This document shows positions 47,635-56,305 of a stretch of 64,000 nucleotides of DNA, piece after piece. Position numbers and translations under genes: made by a program. Position 1 is the first letter of the stretch. Every line of letters starts with the position of its first letter. The stretch is from Allosphingosinicella deserti (GTDB taxonomy: Bacteria > Pseudomonadota > Alphaproteobacteria > Sphingomonadales > Sphingomonadaceae), in assembly GCF_003012735.1 (NCBI RefSeq), contig NZ_PXYI01000015.1, forward strand, positions 26,999-90,998. Direction: 5' to 3'. Below the pieces are notes generated by a model. It saw nothing but the letters and a program-made list of their open reading frames with translations, was not told the DNA's origin and did no database searches.

Positions 47635-49070
47635 CAATTCGCTCCCAGTCGGCGCGAGGCGCGCCCCAGCAGCAGGGCGGCAAGGGCGAGCCAAAGCAGG
47701 ATAATGCTGAGCCCGGGCAGGGCCCCGCTGGCGAGCGTCCCGGCGTCCGGCGGTCGATAGGCAAAGTCCGGCATCCGCTCCCAATGGGATGCAGCGATAC
47801 GCTTGCGCCGGTCCGCGTCCGCATCGCTCGCGGTGTCATTGGCGTAAGTGACCCGTTCCGCCTGCAGACGATTCAACCGTTGCACGAGATCGTAGCGATA
47901 GGACTCGGCCTGCTCGAGGAACCGGCGATGTCCCGCAAAGTCGGTGCCTGCCGCCGACATGGAGAGGGAACGTAGCGCGATGGTCGGGCTTAACGCACCA
48001 ATCGCTTCGACGATCGCGTTCTGTCGCGACTGTGCTCCGAAGCTGTGGCGTGCATAGCGGTCGAATAGCTCGGAAGTGAGGCGTTCGCCTTCGATCGCAA
48101 GGAGGCCGCCATAATTCACCGGCAGGTCCTCCACGCGGGCCACGCCGTAGCGCTTCAGCACCGATTGTTTGAAGGCGGCGAAATGGGGGTCGTCGGGATT
48201 GTGGCTGTCGCCCATCTGCCGCAAGTCGCGCGCGATTGCGACGTCGGTCTGCAAGCGGTCTTGCAGCGGCACCGCGGCGCTGGCCACGTCCGGAGCGATG
48301 CGAGGAAGCAGAACCACCGCAACCGTCCAGACGCCGAGCAGGATCAGCAGGGCATCCCGGCTGCGGCGCACCCGCGCAGAGACCAGCACGATGCCGACCG
48401 CCCATAAAGCGAGATAGGCCGCATAGCCGGTCGCTACGACCAACATCGGCACGGCCAGCGCGCCTGGCTGTCCGGCGATCAGGGCAAAGCCGATCATGGC
48501 GGGCAGGCCGACCAGCGCTGCAACAGACCCGAGTGCCTGAAGCTTGCCCGCGACTATTTGTCCTCGCGAGACACCCTGCAGCATCAGCAGCCGGAGCGTG
48601 CCTCGCTCGCGCTCGCGTGCGATCACACCATAGCCGAGGAAGATCAGCAGCAGCGGCGCCACCACCTGAAGCACGAATGCGGGCGTGAGCTGACCGAAGC
48701 GAACCAGCATCGAGCTCTGGCGCACGTCTCCGAAGTTTGCGCTGTTCTGGCGGTGACCCTCCAGGAACATGCTGCTGCCGGTGAAGGCATCGACGCCCGG
48801 ATCGAAAGCGGCCAGCGGTCCCAGAGGGCGGAAGATGAAATGGCCATAATGAACCACTCGGTGCGGGTGGCGATCCGGTTGAGCGTCGAATGCCTGTTCG
48901 GCGGCGGCCTGGTGGCGCGCCCGCAGCTCCGCGATGTTCTTCTGATGGGTCCAGGACGTCAGCACCGCCACCAGGGTCAGCAGCACCAGCAATAGAAAGG
49001 CGGTAACCGCGACGCGATTGCGGCGCATCAAGCGCAGTTCGTCCGCGACGATCAGGCGAGTCGCGCTCAT
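47634..49070 (-). CDS. ABC-2/DUF3526-type permease subunit A, second system
   Basis: A 478-residue permease with a first helix (VAVTAFLLLVLLTLVAVLTS), a periplasmic loop containing HYGHFIFRPLGPLAAFDPG, then helices from FVLQVVAPLLLIFLGYGVIARERERGTLRL, a large periplasmic domain, and a final helix near the C-terminus. RERERGTLRL is the ATPase-contact motif. The paralogue in the first system (35923-37320) has the same motif order, including HYSIFAFKPSPALAGLDPG, so the two operons share an origin. It overlaps the ATPase gene by 4 bp. Confidence 0.87.
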   Translation of the reverse strand: MSATRLIVADELRLMRRNRVAVTAFLLLVLLTLVAVLTSWTHQKNIAELRARHQAAAEQAFDAQPDRHPHRVVHYGHFIFRPLGPLAAFDPGVDAFTGSSMFLEGHRQNSANFGDVRQSSMLVRFGQLTPAFVLQVVAPLLLIFLGYGVIARERERGTLRLLMLQGVSRGQIVAGKLQALGSVAALVGLPAMIGFALIAGQPGALAVPMLVVATGYAAYLALWAVGIVLVSARVRRSRDALLILLGVWTVAVVLLPRIAPDVASAAVPLQDRLQTDVAIARDLRQMGDSHNPDDPHFAAFKQSVLKRYGVARVEDLPVNYGGLLAIEGERLTSELFDRYARHSFGAQSRQNAIVEAIGALSPTIALRSLSMSAAGTDFAGHRRFLEQAESYRYDLVQRLNRLQAERVTYANDTASDADADRRKRIAASHWERMPDFAYRPPDAGTLASGALPGLSIILLWLALAALLLGRASRRLGAN

Positions 49071-49798
49071 GCGGGCACCTCGGGCGCAGCCGAGAAGCGC
49101 GCATGCAGTGCACGGATGTCGAAGCGATCAGGTCCGGTGGCTGTAACCTCCTCGACGATGCGGCCGCTCTCCAGGAAGCCGATGCGGTCAGCGACGTCAG
49201 CGGCGCTCAGCAGGTCATGCGTCACCATGAGGACTGCCGTGCCGCGCGCGCGGGCACTGGACAGCAGCATGTTGAAGTCGGCCGTGGCGCGAGGATCGAG
49301 CCCCGACGTCGGCTCGTCGAGCAACAGCACCGGGACCCGCCGCAGCAGGGCAACGGCAATGGCGACCTTCTGCCGCATGCCCTTGGAAAAGCCGCCGAGG
49401 CGCTCGTCCCAGGCGCGCTCCTGAAGCCCGACGGCGGCGAACGCATCCGCAATCGCTCCGTGATCCTGCGGATCACCCGAGAGCGCCAGGAGATACTCCG
49501 CATTCTCGGACGCGGTGAGGTGCTCATAGAGCGCCACATTTTCCGGGAGGTAGGCGATGCGGCGGCGTGCGCCGTCCGGATCGACCGCGGGGTCGATACC
49601 GCACACGGAGATCTTGCCCGACTCTGCGCGCAGAAAGCCGAGCAGAACGGCCAGTGTGGTCGACTTGCCGGCACCGTTGCCGCCTAGCAGAGCGGTGATG
49701 CTGCCGGTCGGAACCTCGAGCGACAGGGCATTGAGCACCCGGTTTGCGCCATAGCGCGCCGTTAAATCGTCGATCCGAATGGGTGGGACTTCGGTCAT
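49067..49798 (-). CDS. ABC transporter ATPase subunit, second system
   Basis: A 243-residue ATPase: Walker A GGNGAGKST at 39-47, signature FSKGMRQ at about 137-143, Walker B VLLLDEP at 157-163 and the switch His in VTHDLL. It resembles the ATPase at 37317-38024, including the GFSKGMRQK signature and AYLPENV/AYLPESV. It lies 117 bp after the ZnuD-like receptor gene and overlaps permease A, forming a receptor-ATPase-permease-permease operon. Confidence 0.93.
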   Translation of the reverse strand: MTEVPPIRIDDLTARYGANRVLNALSLEVPTGSITALLGGNGAGKSTTLAVLLGFLRAESGKISVCGIDPAVDPDGARRRIAYLPENVALYEHLTASENAEYLLALSGDPQDHGAIADAFAAVGLQERAWDERLGGFSKGMRQKVAIAVALLRRVPVLLLDEPTSGLDPRATADFNMLLSSARARGTAVLMVTHDLLSAADVADRIGFLESGRIVEEVTATGPDRFDIRALHARFSAAPEVPA

Positions 49799-49915
49799 AT
49801 CATCCTCGTCTCGATCATAGGAATGTGGGGGAGATCGGGGAGGCCGATTGCGGCTCGCGGAAGGCCGGAACGGACGGCACGGACGACGCCGGGCGACGGC
49901 CGCCAGCTTCTGACA

Positions 49916-52330
49916 TCAGAAGACATGCCGCATTCCGAACACGATGCTGCGGCCGCGAAGCGGTGACTGGTCTTTCACGAACGAGGTGTGAGCGAAGGCC
50001 AATTCGTCAAGCAGGTTGCTTCCGCGGACGTACAACTCCACGGCCTTCGTCTCGCCAAGGTCAAAGCGGTAGCTGAGTGTGGCATTGAGCATGTCGTAGC
50101 CCGGCGTGCGCGTCTCGTAAGACGCGACCTCATCCTGGGCGAAGGTATGGTAATATTCCACATCTCCCGATACCGGGCCGGCGGCCAGACCGTAGCGCGC
50201 GCCAAGACGCCCAGGCGGGATCCGCGGCAGATTATCGTTCTCGCGCTTCAGCTTCGCATCGACATAGTCACCGAATAAGGTGAGGCGGGACTGCGGGGTG
50301 AGCTGGAAGCTGATGGCGCCGTCGATGCCTGCGAAACGCGCGTCGGCCGCAGTGTAGATCAGGAAATTGTGCGGTATCCCGGTTGCGGTCTCCGTCTCCT
50401 GCAACCGCGCAAACACATAATCATCGACCTTCTGATAGAACAGGCCGACCTCGAACTCGAACCGTCCTCCCGTCTTGCGAAACGTCAGATTGACCGCGTC
50501 CGTGGTCTCCAGGACATCTTCAGCGGCCAGTCCCTGTTCGCCGAGGACAGGATTGCCGACCGCGAGTCCGAGCTCATAGCTGTTCGTCGCCAGATTGTTC
50601 CCGCGTGCGTAGAGTTCGCGGACGCTTGGCGCGCGTTCGGTATGACCCAGCGACAGCCCGAGTGCATATCCCTGCCCAACAGTCCAGGTAGCGCCGAGTG
50701 AGGCGGAGAATGGAGCGTGCCGAACAGTGGGGTACCTCGAGCGGAACGCATCGACGTCCTCTTTTTCGAGGAGTTGCTGCCAGTCAGGTCCGTACCATTC
50801 AACAAAGAGATCCTGGACCTCGGGCGAAAGGGTCGAGCGCCACGTCGGTACCGACACGTCGATCCTGCGCCAATCCTTGCGCACGGCGGCTTCGACATCG
50901 ACCGATCCGAACGAGCGACGCTCGATGAGGAAGATCCCGACATTATCGGTCAGAAAATCAGGGTTCCCGTCGAAACCATAGGCCCCGTCCGGAAACGGTT
51001 TGTGCAGGTCGTTGACGTTGATGCCTCCGAACCGACCGTCGGTATATTGAACGCCCATAGTGCCGGTGAAGCCCAGGATCGGCTTATGGGTCAGCTCGAG
51101 GCGTCCGTCCCAGACCTCGTTGGTGTAGCGGGTGAACAGCAGGTCCCCGTCGATCTCGTCATGCGCATAGTCGGTGTAGGAGAGGCGCAGTCGCGTGTCG
51201 GAGAAGCCCGGCAACAGATCCTGATAATCGGCACGGACATCAACGCGGTCGCTGCGCAGCTTGATCAAGGCGGTATGATGATCCGGCCCGCCGAACGGGT
51301 CGTCAAAGCCGCCATGCGCCTCGCAATGCAGGTCCAAACCATGCGTATGGCAAACACCGTTCCGGTGGCTGTGGCCGGGCAGCCCATATTCGCTTTCCAT
51401 CCGCGAATAGGCCGCGCCGAGATAGCCCTTGGAGGTGATCCAGGATGCGCCGACAGCATAGCTCGTGCTCTCGGCGAAGGAGTCGCGCAGCGTGTCCGAG
51501 CCATAAGCGTCAGGAACATCATAGTCCTCTGCGCTGCGACGCGCTCCTTCGGCATGGATCGCGAACTGGCCTATGCCGGCGGTTACGCGGCCGACCACCG
51601 ATTTTTCCTCGTCACCAGTCCCGTAGCGCACTTCGGTAGCGCCGGTGAGACCGCCTTGCGGAACTGACTTTGGTACTTTGCTGTCGATCAGGTTTATCGC
51701 GCCGTTAGTCGCGTTGCCGCCGTAGCGGATAGCAGAGGGCCCCCGCTGGATTTCGATGGCATCGAGCAAGAGCGGGTCCGTGGTGATGGCATGATCGGGC
51801 GAGACCGCGGAGACGTCGAACAGATTGGCCCCATCGGCCAGGATTTCGATGCGGGGCAAAGTCTGGCCACGGATGACTGGCCGCGACGCGCCGCCGCCGA
51901 AATTGTCCAGATGGATGCCCGGAAGTCCTGCTAGCGTCTCGCCGAGGCCGCCTTGGCGGCGGTGAACCAGATCGTCGCCTGACAGAACCTGGACCGGCAA
52001 AGGTCCTGGCTTGTTGGTCTCCAACGACCTGCCGGTTACCACGATCTCGCCGAGCTCAGACGTGCTCTCTCGCTCGCGGCCTTCGGTCGCCTCCCGTGCT
52101 GCCGACGCTGTTGGCGCCTCGAGAGTGGCCAAGTCGGCGAGTAGGACGGTCTCGCTGCTGGCCTGCCTGCCGGGTTCGTGAGACATGTCGTTGTCCGGAG
52201 CTGCGCTAGCCGCAATCGTCCGAGCAGACGCGCCGGCCGCGACTGCCACTCCCCGTTCGTTGCCTGCAGCGGTCGCCTGGTTGTGAAAGGCGAGTGCAAA
52301 TGCTGTGGTCGTCAGCAGACGATAATTCAT
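49916..52330 (-). CDS. ZnuD-like TonB-dependent receptor with His/Cys-rich loop, second system
   Basis: An 804-residue receptor starting at 52330 (TGGAG upstream), with a signal-like N-terminus ending NQATAAG. A ~100-residue low-complexity extension precedes GEIVVTGRSLE. The plug has GGASRPVIRGQTLPRIEIL, DVSAVSPDHAITTDPLLLDAIEIQRGP, the ZnuD pattern shared with 21873-24035. A loop near residues 335-375 holds HSH, VCHTHG, LHCEAHGG and DHH, strongly suggesting metal capture. The barrel ends VFGMRHVF. The preceding gene is small protein copy C. Zinc is the most likely ligand; copper or nickel are alternatives. Confidence 0.9.
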   Translation of the reverse strand: MNYRLLTTTAFALAFHNQATAAGNERGVAVAAGASARTIAASAAPDNDMSHEPGRQASSETVLLADLATLEAPTASAAREATEGRERESTSELGEIVVTGRSLETNKPGPLPVQVLSGDDLVHRRQGGLGETLAGLPGIHLDNFGGGASRPVIRGQTLPRIEILADGANLFDVSAVSPDHAITTDPLLLDAIEIQRGPSAIRYGGNATNGAINLIDSKVPKSVPQGGLTGATEVRYGTGDEEKSVVGRVTAGIGQFAIHAEGARRSAEDYDVPDAYGSDTLRDSFAESTSYAVGASWITSKGYLGAAYSRMESEYGLPGHSHRNGVCHTHGLDLHCEAHGGFDDPFGGPDHHTALIKLRSDRVDVRADYQDLLPGFSDTRLRLSYTDYAHDEIDGDLLFTRYTNEVWDGRLELTHKPILGFTGTMGVQYTDGRFGGINVNDLHKPFPDGAYGFDGNPDFLTDNVGIFLIERRSFGSVDVEAAVRKDWRRIDVSVPTWRSTLSPEVQDLFVEWYGPDWQQLLEKEDVDAFRSRYPTVRHAPFSASLGATWTVGQGYALGLSLGHTERAPSVRELYARGNNLATNSYELGLAVGNPVLGEQGLAAEDVLETTDAVNLTFRKTGGRFEFEVGLFYQKVDDYVFARLQETETATGIPHNFLIYTAADARFAGIDGAISFQLTPQSRLTLFGDYVDAKLKRENDNLPRIPPGRLGARYGLAAGPVSGDVEYYHTFAQDEVASYETRTPGYDMLNATLSYRFDLGETKAVELYVRGSNLLDELAFAHTSFVKDQSPLRGRSIVFGMRHVF

Positions 52331-52638
52331 TCCGATACTCCAGGGGATGTTCGTTCGGTGGACGTGAAAGATGCGACGATGGCGGCCAGGCCCCCGCACC
52401 GAGAAGGGGCTCAGCGAGAGATCGGCGGGGCTTGCAGCCTGTTTCACTCGCAGTTTAGCCGATGAGCGATCGCCAGCGTCGCGCTGGCAGCCATCGAATG
52501 GGCTAACTCCACCATGCCACTCACCTCGGCGAGAGCACCGACGGCGAGCAGCGGGAGCCTCAGCGGGCCGAGAAGCTTTGGTGAGAATTCACTTTCGGTG
52601 CCTCAACTACGGGGAGCGGGCTGTCCGGCCTGCCAGGG

Positions 52639-52980
52639 TCAGGCGAGCGGTGGATCCAGCAGCGGGGGGACGACCCTTCCGATGAGTAGGGGGGACGCGG
52701 CTGGTCGACGTGCCAACAGTGCCGCTTTCCAGAGAGGCGGCAGAACAGGGGCATCGGGTAACAATGCGCCGCTCAAGGCAGCTGTCGCCCAATCCGCAAG
52801 AGGCGCCTGCTTCTCCGCGGCGTCCTCGATGTGAGCGGCTGCCGCCGTGGCCACGTCTGAACTCGCCAGCGCTGCGACGTGGGCCGCAGCGTTCGGATGC
52901 CGACATAGAGCCAGCGGCGCTGCAACTGCATTCGTGGCGCCGAACGCGAGAAGGAACAAAAGGAGAAGCAAACGTTGCAT
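52639..52980 (-). CDS. Small secreted protein with C-x-H-x4-A-H motif, copy C
   Basis: A 113-residue protein from the ATG at 52980 (an in-frame ATG at 52998 would place the start inside the -10 region). A signal peptide (RLLLLLFLLAFGATNAVAA) is followed by LCRHPNAAAH, then a variable helical middle and the Pro-rich end VVPPLLDPPLA. It is a paralogue of copies A and B. It heads the operon with the second ZnuD-like receptor and an ABC transporter. The -10 element lies 9 bp before the ATG, so the mRNA should be leaderless. Confidence 0.75.
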   Translation of the reverse strand: MQRLLLLLFLLAFGATNAVAAPLALCRHPNAAAHVAALASSDVATAAAAHIEDAAEKQAPLADWATAALSGALLPDAPVLPPLWKAALLARRPAASPLLIGRVVPPLLDPPLA

Positions 52981-52989
52981 TATGAGATG

Positions 52990-53018
52990 AGATAACATCT
53001 AGTCCGCTGACTTTGCAA
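52990..53018 (-). promoter_or_regulatory. Promoter with Zur-box-like half site, upstream of copy C
   Basis: TTGCAA (53018-53013) and TTATCT (52995-52990) are 17 bp apart on the minus strand, and the ATG of copy C follows after 9 bp. The -10 is embedded in the same 13 bases found upstream of copy A (ATGTTATCTCATC). No ribosome-binding site fits between, supporting leaderless translation. Confidence 0.6.
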
Positions 53019-53132
53019 CCCCGCTCTTGGTCAATTCCTATCAACGCTGGCGTCGGCGCCGCGAACTGCCTGATACTGCGGAGTGCCACCGGGGCGAGGG
53101 GACCGACACACCGTCGCGCTCCCGACCGTCGG

Positions 53133-53423
53133 CTATGCCTGGGCCAGACCGCTCACGACTTCTTCGAAAGAATCGTCAGAGTCATTGGGAAGAGGCCAAT
53201 CGGCGAAGATGCTTCTCAACGCTGCGGCGGTCTCGGCGGGGCGCTGCGCCCCCGCGGGTCCACTGGCAGAGTCACCAAAGAGCTGATCCAGGTAGGCGGA
53301 CGCTAATTTGTGATGGACCTCAGCGGCTCTCGACGTGCTCGTATTGGCTTGAACGGCTTCTGCTTCCGCGCGCCGAAGCAGATACTCGGCGTCAGCGATT
53401 TGGGTTGATGGGGACAGCGCCAT
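53133..53423 (-). CDS. Small hypothetical helical protein
   Basis: A 96-residue soluble protein, start at 53423 (MALSPSTQIADAEYLL) with AAGGGAA upstream. It is a helical hairpin rich in Ala and Glu (LLRRAEAEAVQAN, RAAEVHHKLASAYLDQLFG) with an acidic tail. Similar short proteins occur in sphingomonads, to my recollection, but no function is known to me. A longer frame to 53543 would run up to the transposase remnant. Confidence 0.62.
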   Translation of the reverse strand: MALSPSTQIADAEYLLRRAEAEAVQANTSTSRAAEVHHKLASAYLDQLFGDSASGPAGAQRPAETAAALRSIFADWPLPNDSDDSFEEVVSGLAQA

Positions 53424-53539
53424 GAACTTCCCTTTACACGCGAAACCAGTCCCTTCACTCTCCTCCGAGAGATCGTGTCCCAAGACGTGGTGTAACTTCG
53501 CCGGCGTGGTTGCGGCGGTCTTCGGCAGTGCCGGATTGA

Positions 53540-54460
53540 TCATGCTGCCATTGGCGGCAGCGTGACGATTGGATCATCGCCGATTTGCGACACGCTTTCC
53601 AGTGTCATGTAGCGGGCGCGCTGTACGGCCCATTCATCATTCTGCTCGAGCAGGATGGCGCCGACGAGTCGGGTGATGGCATCCTCGTTGGGGAAGATGC
53701 CGACGACCTCGCTACGTCGTTTGATCTCGCCGTTGAGGCGTTCGAGCGGGTTGGTGCTGTGGAGTTTGGTGCGGTGCTCCCGTGGGAAGCTCATGTAGGC
53801 GAGCACGTCGGTTTCGGCCTCGTCCATCAGCGCTGCGAGCTTTGAGACCTTGGGCCGGAGCTGATCGGCGACCTGCCGCCACTGGGTTTTGGCGGTGTCG
53901 GGGGTCTCCTGGGCAAAAGCGGTGGCGACGAAGGCGGAGACGACCCGGCGTCCGCTTTTGCCGGAATGGGCGAGCAGGTTGCGCATGAAGTGGACACGGC
54001 AGCGCTGCCAGGTGGCGCAGAACACCTTGGCGACGGCCGCCTTGATGCCTTCGTGCGAGTCGGAGATGACGAGCTTGAGGCCGCGCAAGCCGCGTCGTGC
54101 GAGGCTGCGCAGGAACTCGGTCCAGAAGGTCTCGGCCTCGGACGGGCCCACCGCCATGCCGAGCACTTCGCGCCGGCCGTCGCTGTTGGCGCCGACGGCG
54201 ACGATCACCGCGACGGACACGATCCGGCCGGCCTGGCGCACCTTGTCATAGGTGGCGTCGATCCAGAGGTACGGCCAATCGCCCTCGATCGGGCGGGTGA
54301 GGAACGCGTTGACGCGCTCGTCGATCTCCTTGCAGAGCCTGCTGACTTGGCTCTTCGAGATGCCGGTTGCGCCCATGGCCTTGATCAGGTCGTCGACCGA
54401 GCGGGTCGATATGCCCTGGATGTAAGCTTCCTGGATGACGGCCAGTGCCCCGGGAACGAA
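53540..54460 (-). pseudogene. IS256-family (mutator-type) transposase, 5'-truncated
   Basis: The frame reads AVIQEAYIQGISTRSVDDLIKAMGATGISKSQVSRLCKEIDERV, then WPYLWIDATYDKVRQ (first catalytic Asp region), LKLVISDSHEGIKAAV (second Asp), RCRVHFMRNLLAH, and RTKLHSTNPLERLNGEIKRR (Glu region). These are the core motifs of IS256 transposases. About 300 of the usual ~400 residues are present; sequence upstream of ~54460 does not match the family's N-terminus. No inverted repeats were identified. The element is a dead remnant. Confidence 0.87.
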
Positions 54461-54591
54461 CCACGAGGCGCTCCGCGTCTCGTACAGATCCTAAACGCAT
54501 CGAGATTGCGCGTGTCCTGGATTAAACGGCACCTAGAAGCGATCAAGGCGTTTCGAAGACACAGCCTTTTGGCGGCAATGGAGAAAGGCGC

Positions 54592-54705
54592 ATGGCGGTA
54601 AGTGAGCACAAAAGTCCGAAGCTCGGGCTCGCACTCGTCGGCGTCGCGTTCTTGATCGTTGCGGTTCTGGCGTGGGTGAGTTGGGAGCTTCTTCAGTTAC
54701 CCTGA
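54592..54705 (+). CDS. Small single-pass membrane protein (37 residues)
   Basis: The frame starts MAVSEHKSPKLG, followed by a 20-residue hydrophobic helix and a short tail. GGAGAAAGG is placed 4 bp before the ATG, a strong ribosome-binding site. I do not recognise the protein. Small membrane proteins of this size are common but usually unannotated. It lies just upstream of the truncated transposase on the opposite strand. Confidence 0.5.
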   Translation: MAVSEHKSPKLGLALVGVAFLIVAVLAWVSWELLQLP

Positions 54706-55186
54706 GGTATTGAGCGCCCCGCGGCTCCTACCGGGGAACTACGTCCAATATGATCACGAACTTGGGCGAGCAGCCGCCTCCATCAGCCGCATGGCTCGAC
54801 GAGGCGCCGCGGCAGACCCGCTGCCATTCGTGCTTTCGGGCACCTCGTCGAGGGCCGCGCCGAGCGATAATGGCACATCCCAGAGCGCTCGTCAGTCGGT
54901 AGGCTTCCGATAAAAGGTCCGCTCTCGATGACATCGTTCCACATCGTGGAACGGGCCTACCTAGTGCTAACTCACTCGTTTGGTAGTGGTCACCTTCCAC
55001 GACAAGGCGCTTCGCCAAAGGCGGAGAGGGTTGACGGCTCGTCGGCGACGAGCAGAGCCGTTCGCAAGCCGCCGCTTGCTGTCCCCCCACGACAAAGGAC
55101 CTAATATCGCGCTTCTGAGGCTTGCAGACCGATGGGATTAGCAGCAAGCCCTAGCGAGTGGTTGGGGTTGGAAGGTGTGAAATTTG
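54706..55186. other. Intergenic stretch without a recognisable gene
   Basis: About 480 bp. A minus-strand frame at 54728-55147 is open but Ser/Arg/Cys-rich and has no motif. A short inverted repeat CGTTCCAC-3-GTGGAACG at 54935-54953 could be an operator or small hairpin. Confidence 0.4.
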
Positions 55187-55381
55187 ATGCGGGTCGCCCG
55201 TGTGACGGTTCCTTGGACGGCTCTGTCGATCGCGCTCACCGTCGTGATCGGGATCTTTGTGAATCACGTCGTTGAAGCGGAGTGGATTGCCCCCGTCACG
55301 ATGGGGGTGTTGCTCGGAGTTCTCATCGCATTCGGCCGCATCCCCGCCCGACGGCCTCGCAACACCGAGGGCGGTGACTGA
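55187..55381 (+). CDS. Small two-helix membrane protein
   Basis: A 64-residue protein, start ATG 55187 with GGAAGG about 10 bp upstream. Two hydrophobic helices (TALSIALTVVIGIFV and VTMGVLLGVLIAFG) are joined by a short loop, and the C-terminus is basic then acidic. Function is unknown. Confidence 0.6.
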   Translation: MRVARVTVPWTALSIALTVVIGIFVNHVVEAEWIAPVTMGVLLGVLIAFGRIPARRPRNTEGGD

Positions 55382-55499
55382 TCGGGATCTGGCTCAAACG
55401 GCGCCGAAGTCTTCCTTAGCGAGGCCCAACGCGTTGCCAGATAATGTTGGCCAACCATGTCACTCGGCGTGGCCACGAATGGGCATTCGGAGACGAATA

Positions 55500-55996
55500 C
55501 TACGACGAAGCTGCGATCTTCCGGGACTCCGGCACGCTGTTTGCGGCACGACCGATCGCAGCGGAAAGGCGATCGGCTGTTCTCAGCGCCAGAGCCACGA
55601 TTGTTAACGTTGGGTTCGCCCAACTCGCGGTCGGAAACGTTGACGAGCCCACGAGATAAAGGTTGCCTAGTCCGTGAACCCGACCCTCGTGAGTGGTCAC
55701 GCCCCGCCGTGGATCGGCGGCCATCCGCGTTGTTCCAATGTGATGATAGCCGCCGATCGGGTGCGACGACACGAGTGGATCCACGCGCCAAAGTTCCCCT
55801 GCATCCCCGAGCCATTCCGCAGGGTGCACGTGTCCCAAGCCGAGGCGCTTCATTTCCGCCCCTAGGGTGTCCACGAGCACGCTGACACTACGCTTGTCAA
55901 TTTCTGAGAGGCGCCAGTCGAGTGCCACGCGCGGTACTCCCAAGGCATCGAGCTCACCCGTCAGGCTCACGCGGCTGTCGCGGTTCGGCGCCTGAG
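55500..55996 (-). pseudogene. GMC-family oxidoreductase, C-terminal fragment
   Basis: The frame reads QAPNRDSRVSLTGELDALG, VALDWRLSEID, PIGGYHHIGTTRMAADP, RVHGLGNLYLVGSSTFPTASWANPTLTIVALALR. This is the complete C-terminal domain of GMC flavoprotein oxidoreductases, including the His of HHIGTTRM and the Asn of ANPTLT in the active site. The ~350-residue FAD-binding part is absent. Similarity stops at ~55996, shortly before the DUF6894 gene on the other strand. This is a rearrangement remnant and cannot bind FAD. Confidence 0.82.
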
Positions 55997-56038
55997 CGCG
56001 TGTGAAGCGATCAGCGCGTCTGCGCGTTGCCGAACCAC

Positions 56039-56305
56039 ATGCGCTACTTTTTCAACATCGCAGACGGACAGCGGGTTCGCGACGACATCGGGCAGGAACT
56101 GCCGGATCATGAAGCCGCCCAGCGATATGCCGTCATCGTCGCCACGGAAATCCTCCAGGATGACCCGCAATTCATCTGGGAAGGGCATGATGTCAGGGTT
56201 CAGGTCACTGACGACCGCGGCCTGCTTCTCTTCGAAGTTTTGACGTTCTCGAACTTCGCGCCTGCCGGGGAAGCAGCTGCATCTGGCCGATCACCGAAAG
56301 GGTAG
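56039..56305 (+). CDS. DUF6894-type small protein
   Basis: An 88-residue protein starting MRYFFNIADGQRVRDDIGQELPDHEAAQRYAV. The R-Y-F-F-x-x-x-D-G opening, D-x-x-G-x-E-L and the helix with EAAQRYA are typical of small DUF6894 proteins common in alphaproteobacteria, of unknown function. The second half has VRVQVTDDRGLLLFEVLTFS. The DNA directly upstream is the broken GMC gene on the other strand. Confidence 0.75.
   Translation: MRYFFNIADGQRVRDDIGQELPDHEAAQRYAVIVATEILQDDPQFIWEGHDVRVQVTDDRGLLLFEVLTFSNFAPAGEAAASGRSPKG

Noticed and set aside
54935..54953. Inverted repeat containing GGAAC, considered as an EcfG stress promoter
   Set aside because: No CGTT lies at the 16-17 bp spacing needed.
54728..55147. 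Minus-strand frame of 139 codons
   Set aside because: Composition is Ser/Arg/Cys-rich without helices or strands, and no start signal was seen.
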